Translations under genes and position numbers: made by a program
Notes under the pieces: model-generated
What the model was told of the DNA's origin: nothing
The model's database searches: none
Seen by the model: the letters and a program-made list of their open reading frames with translations, nothing else
Part shown: positions 54,701 to 63,680 of the stretch, piece by piece
How positions within the stretch are numbered: position 1 is the stretch's first letter
Layout: each line of letters starts with the position of its first letter
Source of the DNA: Botryococcus braunii
Taxonomy: Eukaryota > Chlorophyta > Trebouxiophyceae
Assembly: GCA_002005505.1 (NCBI GenBank)
Contig: MVGU01001627.1
Location: 1-64,000 of the forward strand
DNA length: 64,000 bases
Reading direction: 5' to 3'

Positions 54701-56061
54701 GCCCCTCCCCATGCACAGAGCCCACTTTTGTGTGACAGGAAGTATAAGCTCCCTTTCGGTTCAATATCACATATGAACTCATTTGCCTGGCACATGACAG
54801 CCACATATTCCCCTTTTTCATTTACAGAGAATGTGCAACCATCTTTGACAGCAGCTGACACGGACAAGAGGTTATCAGTCGCTGTCGGGACATACTCAAC
54901 ATGTGTAAGCAACACACTTCCCCCACCTTGCACAGATAAACACACATTTCCCTGTGCCTTTCGCAATCCTTGACCATCACTCGCTGCCAGTCCCAGTGGT
55001 TTGGCTTCATCATAAACAATGACATTGGACATTAAATGCAAATCATTGCATATATGGTTAGTAGCACCCGTGTCAACAATCCACTGCCCTTCCCCAGTGT
55101 TTTGTAACTTTGAGGATGCCATCCCTGCCCTTGGATTTACCTCTTCTCCAGTGGGTGGGTTACCTCGGTTAGGAGGGTGCACAAGTCTTGGGCAGTTCAC
55201 TTTAATATGCCCCCTCTCACCACACTCATAGCATGTCCGATAATCGTTCCTGACAGCCGGACCCGGCTTACGGACAACAGCCGCCCTTGGAGCCCTTGGT
55301 TGCTGATCATTGAAACCGATGGTTTCTGCAACCACCCTTATAGCAGCCAAGGTTTGGTTAACATTGCATGTAGCAGTGGAAGAAGATAAACTTGGTTTAT
55401 GAGCATCAAACTGGTACGGAAGGCACTTCAGGATTGACTTCTTAAGTTTTGTTTGTGTTACTGGCATGTTGTTATCATTCAGTCTTTTTGCCAGCAGCTC
55501 TTTCCTAGCCACATATTCTTCCAACGTGCCCTCATTCCCCATTATTTCACTGTCCAACAGCTCCAGCCATTGGTCATTGATTTCCAAGTTTGCTCCCCCT
55601 TGGAACTGGCTCATAATCCATTTAAATGCCACTGCTGCAGATTCAGCAAATGCCACCTTCTGAGCCCACACTTCTGGAACCTTTTGCAGCAACAAATGCA
55701 GTGCCACTGCATCCCCTTTAGTCCCCGGCATGGACGTTTTTAGGCATTCCAGCACATTCCTGCTCACGGCACAATGGAACACATTTTGTTTCCAGATGTC
55801 CAACGAAAAACCCAGTCTATCTAAGGAGGTGGTGACCTGCAGACTGGAGTTCACTGGACTCGTCGGATCTTCCCGGCCAGATGTACTGGCCGGTTCAGAT
55901 CCCCTAGCCACTGCTGTTCCAACTCCTGAATCTCTTCCCATGTCAGTCGCTGTAACCCCATCACTGGTTCCAGCCACCCCCGTGAGATCCCCTCGTAGGT
56001 CTGGAAGTAATCCGGATGGAGCCGCAACGGATTGAGTCCCAGCTCCTCCACCTCCCTCCAT
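51769..56061 (-). CDS. Intact copia Gag-Pol polyprotein of D
   Basis: 1430 codons without interruption. Gag UBN2-type capsid occupies about residues 80-220, CCHC knuckle 277-290 (CYECGERGHIKVNC), protease DTG 330-332, GAG-pre-integrase about 467-520 (LWHKRLGHPG, CDGCIRGKQ), and integrase core with acidic residues near 537 (HMDVVGELP), 600 (VRTDRGTEF) and 636 (PQQNGKVERVN). RT has FKARLVAQGCRQ, VDIKTAFLNGELEEEVYVTQ and YVDDLLII. RNase H has VDSNFAGD, STVEAEF, RMDNMGC and NLADIFTKPL. The full domain set and length fit an autonomous copia. The Met at 56061 lies inside the overlapping leader ORF. Confidence 0.96.
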   Translation of the reverse strand: MEGGGGAGTQSVAAPSGLLPDLRGDLTGVAGTSDGVTATDMGRDSGVGTAVARGSEPASTSGREDPTSPVNSSLQVTTSLDRLGFSLDIWKQNVFHCAVSRNVLECLKTSMPGTKGDAVALHLLLQKVPEVWAQKVAFAESAAVAFKWIMSQFQGGANLEINDQWLELLDSEIMGNEGTLEEYVARKELLAKRLNDNNMPVTQTKLKKSILKCLPYQFDAHKPSLSSSTATCNVNQTLAAIRVVAETIGFNDQQPRAPRAAVVRKPGPAVRNDYRTCYECGERGHIKVNCPRLVHPPNRGNPPTGEEVNPRAGMASSKLQNTGEGQWIVDTGATNHICNDLHLMSNVIVYDEAKPLGLAASDGQGLRKAQGNVCLSVQGGGSVLLTHVEYVPTATDNLLSVSAAVKDGCTFSVNEKGEYVAVMCQANEFICDIEPKGSLYFLSHKSGLCAWGGAAALLVTTREETELWHKRLGHPGVVCMSRMLKEQIVNEVKGSVGEVERVVTHCDGCIRGKQTRTPTPSSTAAESTERLQLVHMDVVGELPVAGLNGEKYMLVLLDDFSHRIQIRTFSSKTEVGALVQEVLLNWEVSTKCKVGTVRTDRGTEFVNRELADFFARKGIAHQTSAPYTPQQNGKVERVNRVIKERVRALLFTAEAGPELWAEAAHTVVRLLNVSAVSGKESCPYEAFYGKKPSVAHLKVWGCLAYVKLPDRQLSALGPRSVAGMFVGYETGSKAYRILVQGKVMVSKDVRFIEDELGYPVVTPPTLQPEVRVEELFHDEEEVPEVSLEEAVDAPREIAINPELRTDDMHEVMRRAREVLQQLPAELPAGEVTDEGNGDGECQGQASERDEEQHDNEENAERGRGGGRYELRERVGPPDKYVPGAYHTQVKAHAVVVEEAKLKASELSIPKHIGEALASPQKEYWKQAMQEELDAIEECDTYEVVRRPEGAKVIPLIWVFALKTDEYGDVIRFKARLVAQGCRQVEGIDCDQTFAPVSTHACRRVLLNIAATENLEIHQVDIKTAFLNGELEEEVYVTQPPGFSNGDKREVFRLRKALYGLKQAPRAWHKRLSKDLGEMGFKACRSDPALFLDSGRGEDRAFIVTYVDDLLIICKSGERVSEIKGELKARFKVHDLGEVKNFLGSEVRRDRDGGVIVISNTQKIKDLAESFGVSESDKGVSTPMCKSFVQTELPQGKVGDESAGSGSPLPDGHRYLELVGSLQYLANTTRPDISQAVSLLARYRAAPTTAHMRAGLRIVRYLLGTKEMGLVYGGKGKQSLAGFVDSNFAGDVDTRKSTTGFVFMLNGGAVSWGSKKQQSVATSTVEAEFIAASHAIKEGVWLGSLLEELGQSVSGVELRMDNMGCIANLQNHVLSKYTKHISVCYHQAREKVAWGQITPVYVNTEENLADIFTKPLASPAFLKHRDSLRMG

Positions 56062-56831
56062 GATGGCAGTCGGTCAAATACTGCCTTACTCTGCCCTTGG
56101 TGTAAACGGAACTGGAACTGTACCAGCTCGATATACACGTGGTATTCTCTGTACCACCTGAGTACCTGTCCTGTTCCCTCTCTTCCCTCAACAATAGCTC
56201 TGTCGAGAAAGAACGAAGGAAAACCTTCCAGTGGCCCGCCTGCAGTTAGCTTAAATAACTCCTGCAAACGGTTCCACACTTTCAGAAAATAGTGCACCTC
56301 CCAGTCTTCTTTTGGAAGGCTCTTCCCGTATAGCTCTGCTACCTCATGCACCAGGCTATCAGCAAGGGGATCACTGAACACAATCAATTCCTCCCACTTG
56401 ACCAGAATGGGCTCCTCTCGTGGCTGTGTCAGACCAGCCAAGAATGCCGTTGATATGATTCCTTCACACAGAGCGGACCCTTCTTCACTTTCACAAGTCT
56501 TAACAAAGATGTAGTTTGCTCGTTCAACAGGATCAGGAAGATTGTTCAGCACAATGTCTTGGTGATGCACAATTGGCCTTTGAAATTGACCCTTTGGAAC
56601 ACCAGGCCTCTCAATATGAATATACAGACCCGGGTCTCCAAAATAGTCAGGAACTTTAAAGTGAGTCCTGACAAAAGGAATGGGATACTCTGAGTATTCC
56701 GGTCTTCTTGGATGCTGTTGACGTACTGCAGGTCGCAGTCCTCTTCCTCTCGTTGTTGGGAAAGGTCTCGGCGTCCGTTGCTCTTCAGGTTCCGGTGTAT
56801 CTTCGATCACAATGACTTCCTCCTCTGGCAT
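55851..56831 (-). CDS. Leader ORF of copia D, overlaps gag
   Basis: 326 codons starting just inside the PBS, in a different frame from gag and overlapping its first 211 bases. It has an acidic and Arg/Pro-rich N-terminus (EEEVIVIEDTPEPEEQRTPR), then a folded-looking region rich in Trp, Phe and Leu (VPDYFGDPGLYIHIERPG, WEVHYFLKVWNRLQELFKL, YHVYIELVQFQFRLHQGQ). It has no zinc motif, signal peptide or membrane segment. No domain is recognised. Gag might be reached by reinitiation or leaky scanning, or after splicing of the leader. Confidence 0.75.
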   Translation of the reverse strand: MPEEEVIVIEDTPEPEEQRTPRPFPTTRGRGLRPAVRQQHPRRPEYSEYPIPFVRTHFKVPDYFGDPGLYIHIERPGVPKGQFQRPIVHHQDIVLNNLPDPVERANYIFVKTCESEEGSALCEGIISTAFLAGLTQPREEPILVKWEELIVFSDPLADSLVHEVAELYGKSLPKEDWEVHYFLKVWNRLQELFKLTAGGPLEGFPSFFLDRAIVEGREGTGQVLRWYREYHVYIELVQFQFRLHQGQSKAVFDRLPSWREVEELGLNPLRLHPDYFQTYEGISRGWLEPVMGLQRLTWEEIQELEQQWLGDLNRPVHLAGKIRRVQ

Positions 56832-56839
56832 GCAGCAAG

Positions 56840-56855
56840 TTGTGGGCCCAGCACC
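56840..56855 (-). other. Putative primer-binding site of copia D
   Basis: Minus strand GGTGCTGGGCCCACAA, five bases after the LTR end. It shares GGT..TGGGCCCAC with the other copia sites in the window but differs in the two middle bases. Confidence 0.5.
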
Positions 56856-56860
56856 TTTGT

Positions 56861-58364
56861 TGTGTATTAGTTGGAGGATGCCGTAACTGTAAGCGGTACG
56901 TATGCCGTTGGAGAATCACTTCCTGTGAACACCACCAAGTAATCTCAATGTCTATATAGACCAGTGCTCGCACTGCCGTCTATATCTGCCGACTGCTCTC
57001 CGATCAGGACACCCTTGGCCCTTCAGCAGTCCCAGGAGTTTAATGGCTACTCCCAACCAATCGCTATAACCAGTGTGCAACTCGTCACACACAAATAGCC
57101 TTACTGTTCGCACAACAGTAACACACAAGCAATGCAGCTCCTGTATTGAAATGAATGTGACAGCAGTATATCAAGCAATCCTTCAATACAGAGCAAACAC
57201 TATTCAGCTTGGAGTTCGAAGCCCAGATGCATTCCACACCCCATCGAGACTCGTTACAAATGGTTTACGTATATTTACCTGTGAACACCACCAAGTAATC
57301 TCAATGTCTATATAGACCAGTGCTCGCACTGCCGTCTATATCTGCCTGCACCCGAGCGTTACGATTTACTTGTGGGTTCATCAGTGTCCACAAAATATAT
57401 CTAAACCACATGAAACACACACGCAACCTATCCACATATGTGTACGTACCGACTGCTCTCCGATCAGGACACCCTTGGCCCTTCAGCAGTCCCAGGAGTT
57501 TAATGGCTACTCCCAACCAATCTGCACAATATGTGGATCATCAGAGATCAAAACAAAACAGTTATTTAACCAGCAGGAGCATGCTTGTTATACGTATCTG
57601 TACTCACCGCTATAACCAGTGTGCAACTCGTCACACACAAATAGCCTTACTGTTCGCACAACAGTAACACACAAGCAATGCAGCTCCTGCAACACAAGAC
57701 ACATGTAATGTTTCATAATCAGCAGAAACATCAGTATGCATGTGCTTAACGCCTACGATCGCAGCCACACGACTGCGACCGTTACCCTTGCCAGCGATCG
57801 CAAGCTTACCTGTATTGAAATGAATGTGACAGCAGTATATCAAGCAATCCTTCAATACAGAGCAAACACTATTCAGCTTGGAGTTCGAAGCCCAGATGCA
57901 TTCCACACCCCATCGAGACTGCCAAGCTTGCTCGCGATCTGGCGTTTCTATGCCTTCTGATCGTAACCGGCGGTAACGGTACAGTTCCTTTCGAGAGCTG
58001 TACCGTACTGCATGGTCACATAAACAACCCTGAGTTGGCCCTATGCCAACGTGTAGCTCTATAGCTGCACCAGGGATCTCATACTTATACACGCGTACAC
58101 ACTCAATGGAGTCTTTACCTTGTGACCTTACCGTCACTAGCACAAGACCTGTACTGCATGGAGGTCACTTATATGATCAACCTAACTGAACATAATACAA
58201 TACCCTTTGACACGCAATCAGGCGCATCTTCTTACTTGTACTCCACACGTGGAGAAATTCAAGTTATACAATGTTTCCTAAAACCACTTGATAAACTGAT
58301 AGCGCCCCTGTATCTAGTACGTTTGCCATCACGTATCTATACGTACCTATCAGTTTATACAACA
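56861..58364 (-). repeat. 5' LTR of copia D
   Basis: 1504 bp, same layout as 50119-51624 with only scattered single-base differences visible. It ends TTTATACAACA at 58364. Confidence 0.95.
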
Positions 58365-58679
58365 GTCAGACAGGATTGGAGAGGGGAAGAGGGAAGAAAA
58401 AGCGTTGGAGGAGGCGGTGGAGAGGAAGGGGTCGAAGAGGTGCATCGGCGAAGGTGCGAAGGGCGGGAAGGTGGCGTGAGGGAGAAGTGGCAAAGAGAGA
58501 CTATGTGGAAATGGAAGGGAATTGAGGGAAGGAAAGGAATTGAGGAGGGGATGAGGGACGGGCAGGTGGGGATGCGCAGCATGTAGTAAAGGACCTGAGA
58601 GAGTTGAAGAGGAGCGGGAACAAGGTGGTGGTGGAAGTCGTGTACGTAAGCGAACATTGTTATTGCCGGCGGAATAAGA

Positions 58680-58921
58680 GAGCCCCCAATTGGAGCAGCG
58701 AGCATTGGTGGTGGCGAAGAGCAGGCGTGGTTGGAGGAGGATCTATCGCGGCCAGCGATATATGTTTTGGGGGACAGGTTCGGGAATTGGATGGCTTTTC
58801 ACGTACCGACAGGAGAATATCGGGCGGGCGTGGCGGAGGTGTTATTGGCAGGGGTTGCCAATGGGCCCAGGGGCTGTTACAGGCTGGGGAATGTGGTAGT
58901 GAAGAAGGATGGGTGTCCCAG
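58680..58921 (+). CDS. Putative exon, unknown gene
   Basis: An open frame with protein-like composition (RPAIYVLGDRFGNWMAFHVP, GEYRAGVAEVLLAGVANGPR, GCYRLGNVVVKKDGCP) ends at a good donor CCCAG|GTGAGA. No family is recognised and the start is unknown. It may belong with the next two exons. Confidence 0.4.
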
Positions 58922-59039
58922 GTGAGATGATAGGAGAGGGGTTGTTATAAAAAGAGGAGCAATGGTAAGAGAGGCAGTTGAGAATGTGGTGTTTGGAGAG
59001 CAGGGCCGTGGGGAAGACTGGAAATGTTTTGACTGTCAG

Positions 59040-59236
59040 TGAAGCGGCTGGGGATGCGCCAGTGATCGAGGCCATTCCGGAGTTTGATTACGAACCAGAA
59101 TACGCCTTGACAGCAGAGGCGCTGAAGAGGTCGATGGGGCCTGTGAACACGGCGTTGGTGTTCAATAGCGCGTCGGAGGAGAGGGTTGTGCGTGTAGGAG
59201 ACGAATATATAATATGTACGCCCTGCGCTTGTAGAT
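59040..59236 (+). CDS. Putative exon, unknown gene
   Basis: After a possible acceptor GACTGTCAG: EAAGDAPVIEAIPEFDYEPE, then YALTAEALKRSMGPVNTALV, FNSASEERVVRVGDEYIICT. The composition is protein-like. The end is uncertain (the next donor is not clear). No domain is recognised. Confidence 0.35.
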
Positions 59237-59251
59237 GGGGTGGGTGCTGAA

Positions 59252-59506
59252 TTGCAGAGTGCTGGATGTGAAAGGGAAGTGTGGGGAGCAGATGAACGAG
59301 AGCTGTCTTGTACTGTGGATGTGGAGGAGGGATCAGAAGAATGGGAAGCGGCGCCCAGGACGGGTGCCGGGTGTGAAGCGGTGCAAGTGGTGTTTTACTA
59401 TGAGCGGCCGCCGGATCGCAAGAAACTTTTTGATTGGCGGCCCGGATCAGAAATGGACATCCATAACGGGTGGTGGGAGGATGGCAAGTTGATCGTGGAC
59501 GACAGG
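59252..59506 (+). CDS. Putative exon, unknown gene
   Basis: After acceptor GAATTGCAG, frame SAGCEREVWGADERELSCT, EAVQVVFYYERPPDRKKLFD, WRPGSEMDIHNGWWEDGKL, ending at donor GACAG|GTGAGG. It is probably part of the same plus-strand gene as the two preceding exons. The function is unknown. Confidence 0.4.
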
Positions 59507-60640
59507 TGAGGCAGAGTTGGCAGGGAAACCGGAAAGCATGCACATGGGTTTTGACAGTGGGAAAGTAAGAAGGGGTGAAGGAGGAGGGGTGTGGGTGTGC
59601 AGGTTCAGTGAAGTGTCTGTGTGCGTGGCGTATAGAGAGGCGGATGAAAGGAGCGAGGCAGAAGAGGTGTAGAGGTGTAGGTGCCGACAGTGTGGTCGGA
59701 CGTGACAAAAGCAGGTGAGGTGAGCAGGATTGGGCATGGAAGTTGTGGCAGATTGAGGGCGGGGCAGATAATAAGATGATGGCATGTGGGGAAGGAGACG
59801 GGGGGAGCAAGATGGACGCGGAAGCTCGGAAAGCATTGGATGCGTTACAAGAAACATGTTGATGAGTACAGCGCATACGATGGGTAACAGTACCATGCAG
59901 CCTGAATGGCAGGCCGTGGGTGGCAATAGACAAGTGCCCTGGGGGGTGACCAAAGACGATGGCCATTACTATATGGAGCTGCTTGTTTATTGAAATATAG
60001 AGTAGGTGAGTCATTATGTCGGGTTGAGCGGAATGGCAGTTCCGTTAGCCCGAACTGGACTAGGATTGTCTGCTGTTGTTATCGAATGTGTACAAGAAGA
60101 AATAGCTGGACTCTTAAAACTGAAGGTCTGCAACAACAAATAGCTGGAATACTAAAACCAAAGGAAAAACGACGATCGGAAAACTGCACGTGTAAAATGA
60201 GGTGCGGGCATGCGAGGCTGTAGCGTAGCAGTGGGTGATGAACACTGACGGCTTGAGGCCAGGCCCGAGCAGTAAGGGAGTGGTAGATGGGGTACCTGCA
60301 CCACAGGGGCGAATGAGTGTGGGGCAGACCGAACAGGGTCAGGATAGGAAGGAAGAGCGTGAAGATGGAAAGAATGTAAAAATGGATAAATATGCATAAA
60401 AGGCTGCTGATGTGATTGGGATATGGTATTGTCTGCTGTTTGTTGATGAGATGGACAGCGCATATGGACGCAGAGAGTGTGAGGGAGTTAAGGCTTGAGA
60501 GACAGTGAGGATATGCACACGCAAAGGCACATGTGGACGGACATACGCGTGGACAGACACGCAGAGGTTCAGGCAGGCAGACCCAGACATGCAGCAGTAG
60601 AGGGATGGGTAACACGCACGTATGCTCGACATGCACACAG
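59507..60640. other. No confident gene
   Basis: GC-moderate sequence. Open frames on the minus strand here are Pro/His/Ser-rich antisense readings without motifs. I see no supported feature. Confidence 0.5.
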
Positions 60641-60865
60641 AGGCATGCATGCACAGTCACAACGACACCGCACACACACACGGGCACACACATACACGCA
60701 GAGGCACAGACAGTGTCGCAAGCACGCGGGAACGCAGAGGCAGACACACATCGCAGGCAAGTATGCACACACAGAGGAGGGAGAAAGCTGGAGGCTGGGG
60801 GTTGAGGGAAATGGTGTGGGCATGCAAGGGCGCACATGCAGACAGATGCACATGTGGATGGTACA

Positions 60866-60939
<74 letters not shown>

Positions 60940-60949
60940 AAGGGTGACT

Positions 60950-61001
<52 letters not shown>

Positions 61002-61010
61002 GATGGAACA
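60640..61010. repeat. AC-rich region with two AC microsatellite arrays
   Basis: Degenerate CACA-rich sequence leads to pure AC arrays at about 60867-60934 and 60951-60997. The arrays are separated by CCCTTTAAGGGTGACTG and followed by a similar CCCTTTGATGG. Long Cys-Val frames here are repeat translations. Confidence 0.93.
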
Positions 61011-61429
61011 GACACAGACAACAAACGCATGAGCAATGCAGGCATGCAAACACAGAGGTGGTATTTGTGGATGTGGTAAACATGCGGGGGTTGGGGTAAA
61101 TAGGTGTAGGGCTCAGATACACACATGTACAGGCAGGTCTGACACGTACATATATGCAAGGACATTTGGGATTTATGTGTTAGTGAATGGGTAGATTTGG
61201 GTCTGGGTTTTGGTATTAAGTATTTTGCATGAAGGTGGGGGGGGGGGGATACGTACAGATGCACTTTTGAAGCCATAGTGACTTATGCGGGCCACATCGG
61301 GCGCAGTGCAGCGTTGGAGGTTCTGTAACATGGGCCAGGTTAGTCCTATGAAAAGGTAATGATACATTTGTAGTGGTAGAAGGAGACATTCCTATATTGC
61401 TTTCATACAAAGTATACGTATGACAATGG

Positions 61430-61583
61430 CTGAAGGGCAGTACCCTTCTATGACGTACAGATGACCATCTTGGAAAAAGGCATTATGAAATTCGTAGGTT
61501 TCGGGCATGGCGAAATCCTCCTTTGGGAGTTCATCACCAAGGACGGTGACTTCAATCTCCCGGTCGGTTACTGGTGAGTCGTT
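61430..61583 (+). CDS. Putative exon, unknown gene
   Basis: After a possible acceptor GACGTACAG: MTILEKGIMKFVGFGHGEIL, then LWEFITKDGDFNLPVGYW, ending at donor CTG|GTGAGT. It partly overlaps a weaker minus-strand frame (61552-61640). The two cannot both be confirmed. Confidence 0.35.
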
Positions 61584-61796
61584 GTCTGTCTGACCGATGC
61601 TGAGGCGTATAGTAAAAGTGGTTATGCCTGTATGGCAAACAGCGGTTAAGGGGGGTTTTGTGGGGATCGGGTTGTGTGGAACAGGTCGGACGATGGGGGT
61701 TGACCTGAAAATCTTGCGAAGTCAGGGTGTGGTGATGCGAGTATGTTGAAGTAAGTAGGATCCCTAGTAACAAATCCCCGCACGTTGATCGGGCCG

Positions 61797-61926
61797 GGTG
61801 GAGATGTTCTTACTGCTTGTGCTGTCGTTAGCCAGGTAGGGGAGTACCGTATAGGGATTTCGGAAGCTCGTACGAACGGTTTGATGCATGGTGCAGGGAC
61901 CAAGATATACCCCGTCTTCCCTACGG
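61797..61926 (-). CDS. Putative exon, unknown gene
   Basis: Acceptor TGCACAG then SVGKTGYILVPAPCIKPFVR, ASEIPIRYSPTWLTTAQA, then donor GTAAGA. The phase fits the upstream exon ending in AG. No domain is recognised. Confidence 0.35.
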
Positions 61927-61994
61927 ACCTGTGCACTGTCATAGTAAGACATGGGTGATCAGGGACTTTGACTGTAAAATGTAAGGTTGGTACG

Positions 61995-62260
61995 TATCTT
62001 GCCTGATTGAGTCTTCCTCCGTAACGAAGAACTGTCCGATGTCGAATGTCATATTGTATTCAAGTATGTCTATTAGCCATGCATTTGATTCTGTGTCTGG
62101 AATAAGTATTGTTATGCAGCTGCCTGTGGCATCGCCTACAATAAATTTGTGGTATAGCCTGAGATCCGGCCCACAAAAAATGTGGCCGTATAAGACTACG
62201 ACTTTAGAAGTCCACTTTGTTTGTTCTGGTCTTAGATTGTTGAGACCCATGTAAGGACCT
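61995..62260 (-). CDS. Putative exon, possible OB-fold
   Basis: The minus-strand frame has strong coding character: RPEQTKWTSKVVVLYGHIFC, GPDLRLYHKFIVGDATGSCI, TILIPDTESNAWLIDILEYN, MTFDIGQFFVTEEDSI. The alternating beta pattern with GDATGS resembles OB-fold nucleic-acid-binding domains (RPA type), but this is only a pattern impression. It ends near TCAATCAG followed by GCAAGA, a possible GC donor. Confidence 0.4.
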
Positions 62261-62704
62261 GGAGTCCATTCCATGTTTTTTGTTGGGGATTTGTGGGGAA
62301 GGTGATGTTTGGGGCACACTTAAGTGCTGCCTTGATACTGAAGTTTGCGTGGGAGCCATTGAAGGGTGATTAATTTTATGTAGATATGGTAAATCTCTTG
62401 GTAGGGTATATGGACCTGGGTGATATGGGGTAATGTAGGGTTTGCATTTTACATATAGTGAAACATGGGATTGTACTGTTCTGAATGATGGTCGGTGTTG
62501 GTATGGATATGAAAGCACTTGTGGTTATATGTATGTAAGGTTGAAGTACGGTTAGTGTGAAATGAGTAGCGATGTCAAAGGCCATGAGTTTGGCCTGGGA
62601 TGGAGTATGGTAGTTGTACATAGTACATAAAGGAAGTCGAAGCTTTGACAGGTTGCATATGTATTGTCAAAGATGTTGGCAGTGTACATTTTTGGTGAGG
62701 ATTC

Positions 62705-63012
62705 ATTGCTTTTGATTTGCATGCATGGATTTAAGGTAAGTGGGGTGCAGAGAGGATGGAAGTAGGGAAAATGTGGTTAGACTAGGTAATTGGATTGATA
62801 CATAATAGTGGAAAGCAAGAGTGTGGAGGAGGATAAGGTTATGGGAATGAGGGTCATGATTGCTTTTGATTTGCATGCATGGATTTAAGGTAAGTGGGGT
62901 GCAGAGAGGATGGAAGTAGGGAAAATGTGGTTAGACTAGGTAATTGGATTGATACATAATAGTGGAAAGCAAGAGTGTGGAGGAGGATAAGGTTATGGGA
63001 ATGAGGGTCATG
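62705..63012. repeat. Perfect 154-bp tandem duplication
   Basis: 62705-62858 and 62859-63012 read the same from ATTGCTTTTGATTTGCATGC to GAATGAGGGTCATG, with no difference that I can see. No coding or splice signal explains it. Confidence 0.95.
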
Positions 63013-63600
63013 TGTAGTATTGTATGTAGTGTTATAATGGGGTAGAATTTGTCATGCTTCAGATGGTCATTCCTCAGATTTACATAGGATTACAGTATGA
63101 CTAGAAAATTATCAGTAGTTACTGTTGCATAACATGAAATTGTATGGTGTAAGTCTAAACGAAATGCTGCTGTAATTACGCCTTTGGCAATCAATGCCTC
63201 TAAATATGCCTTACGCCTTACGTATTCACTGCTTGACGGCCTAGGCCATTTTCATGGCTGTAAATGTCTCTTTTTTTTTTTTTTTTTTTTTTTTTTTCGC
63301 AAAAAGAAGTAGTAAGCTGTATTTAGAGGATTCCTGGAATAGTAATCCTCTGTAACTTTGCAGTTGTGCTGCTGATGCTGGTCCTATGCTAAAGACAGTA
63401 CTGTGAGTTTGGCCCTTAGTTGCTGGTCTAATATCTCACTTGTATTGTGGAATAAAGGATGTTCAAAAATACAAGTATGCTGTATTATTGCTTCATTTAT
63501 TGACAAATTGTGTTAAAAGCATTGATTTGAGCAGGTCTGAAGTCAGTGCTGATCAGTAGTATGCCCACACGTTCCAGATAGTGCCAGTCTCAGGGCTTGA
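63013..63600. repeat. Intergenic stretch with T-run
   Basis: The stretch is unremarkable apart from a run of about 27 T at 63271-63297. No gene is seen. Confidence 0.7.
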
Positions 63601-63603
63601 ATT

Positions 63604-63680
63604 TCAAGGTTCCTGGGTGAATTTGATGAGATCCTCGTCCTCAATGTCTATGTCCATGGGTGGTCTGGGACCTGCACATG
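63604..63680 (-). CDS. Putative terminal exon, unknown gene
   Basis: After acceptor CCATGTGCAG the minus strand reads PRPPMDIDIEDEDLIKFTQE-Pro then TGA, a short acidic C-terminus. The upstream exon is outside or not recognised (63681-64000 shows none with confidence). Confidence 0.3.

Larger units (their letters stand above)
50119..58364 (-). mobile_element. Copia element D, apparently intact
   Basis: Minus strand. LTRs 50119-51624 (1506 bp) and 56861-58364 (1504 bp) are nearly identical. One continuous gag-pol frame of 1430 codons, a leader ORF, a PPT and a likely PBS are present. It lies in copia F on the left. The five bases outside the two ends differ (CCTGT and GTCAG), so no target duplication is seen. 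Confidence 0.95.

Noticed and set aside
59088..60014. 308-codon minus-strand frame rich in His, Pro and Ser
   Set aside because: Antisense to better plus-strand exon candidates with good donors, and the composition is typical of an opposite-strand shadow.
60079..61122. Long minus-strand frame of 347 codons rich in Cys-Val
   Set aside because: It is the translation of AC/GT microsatellites and flanking CA-rich DNA, without domain or splice support.
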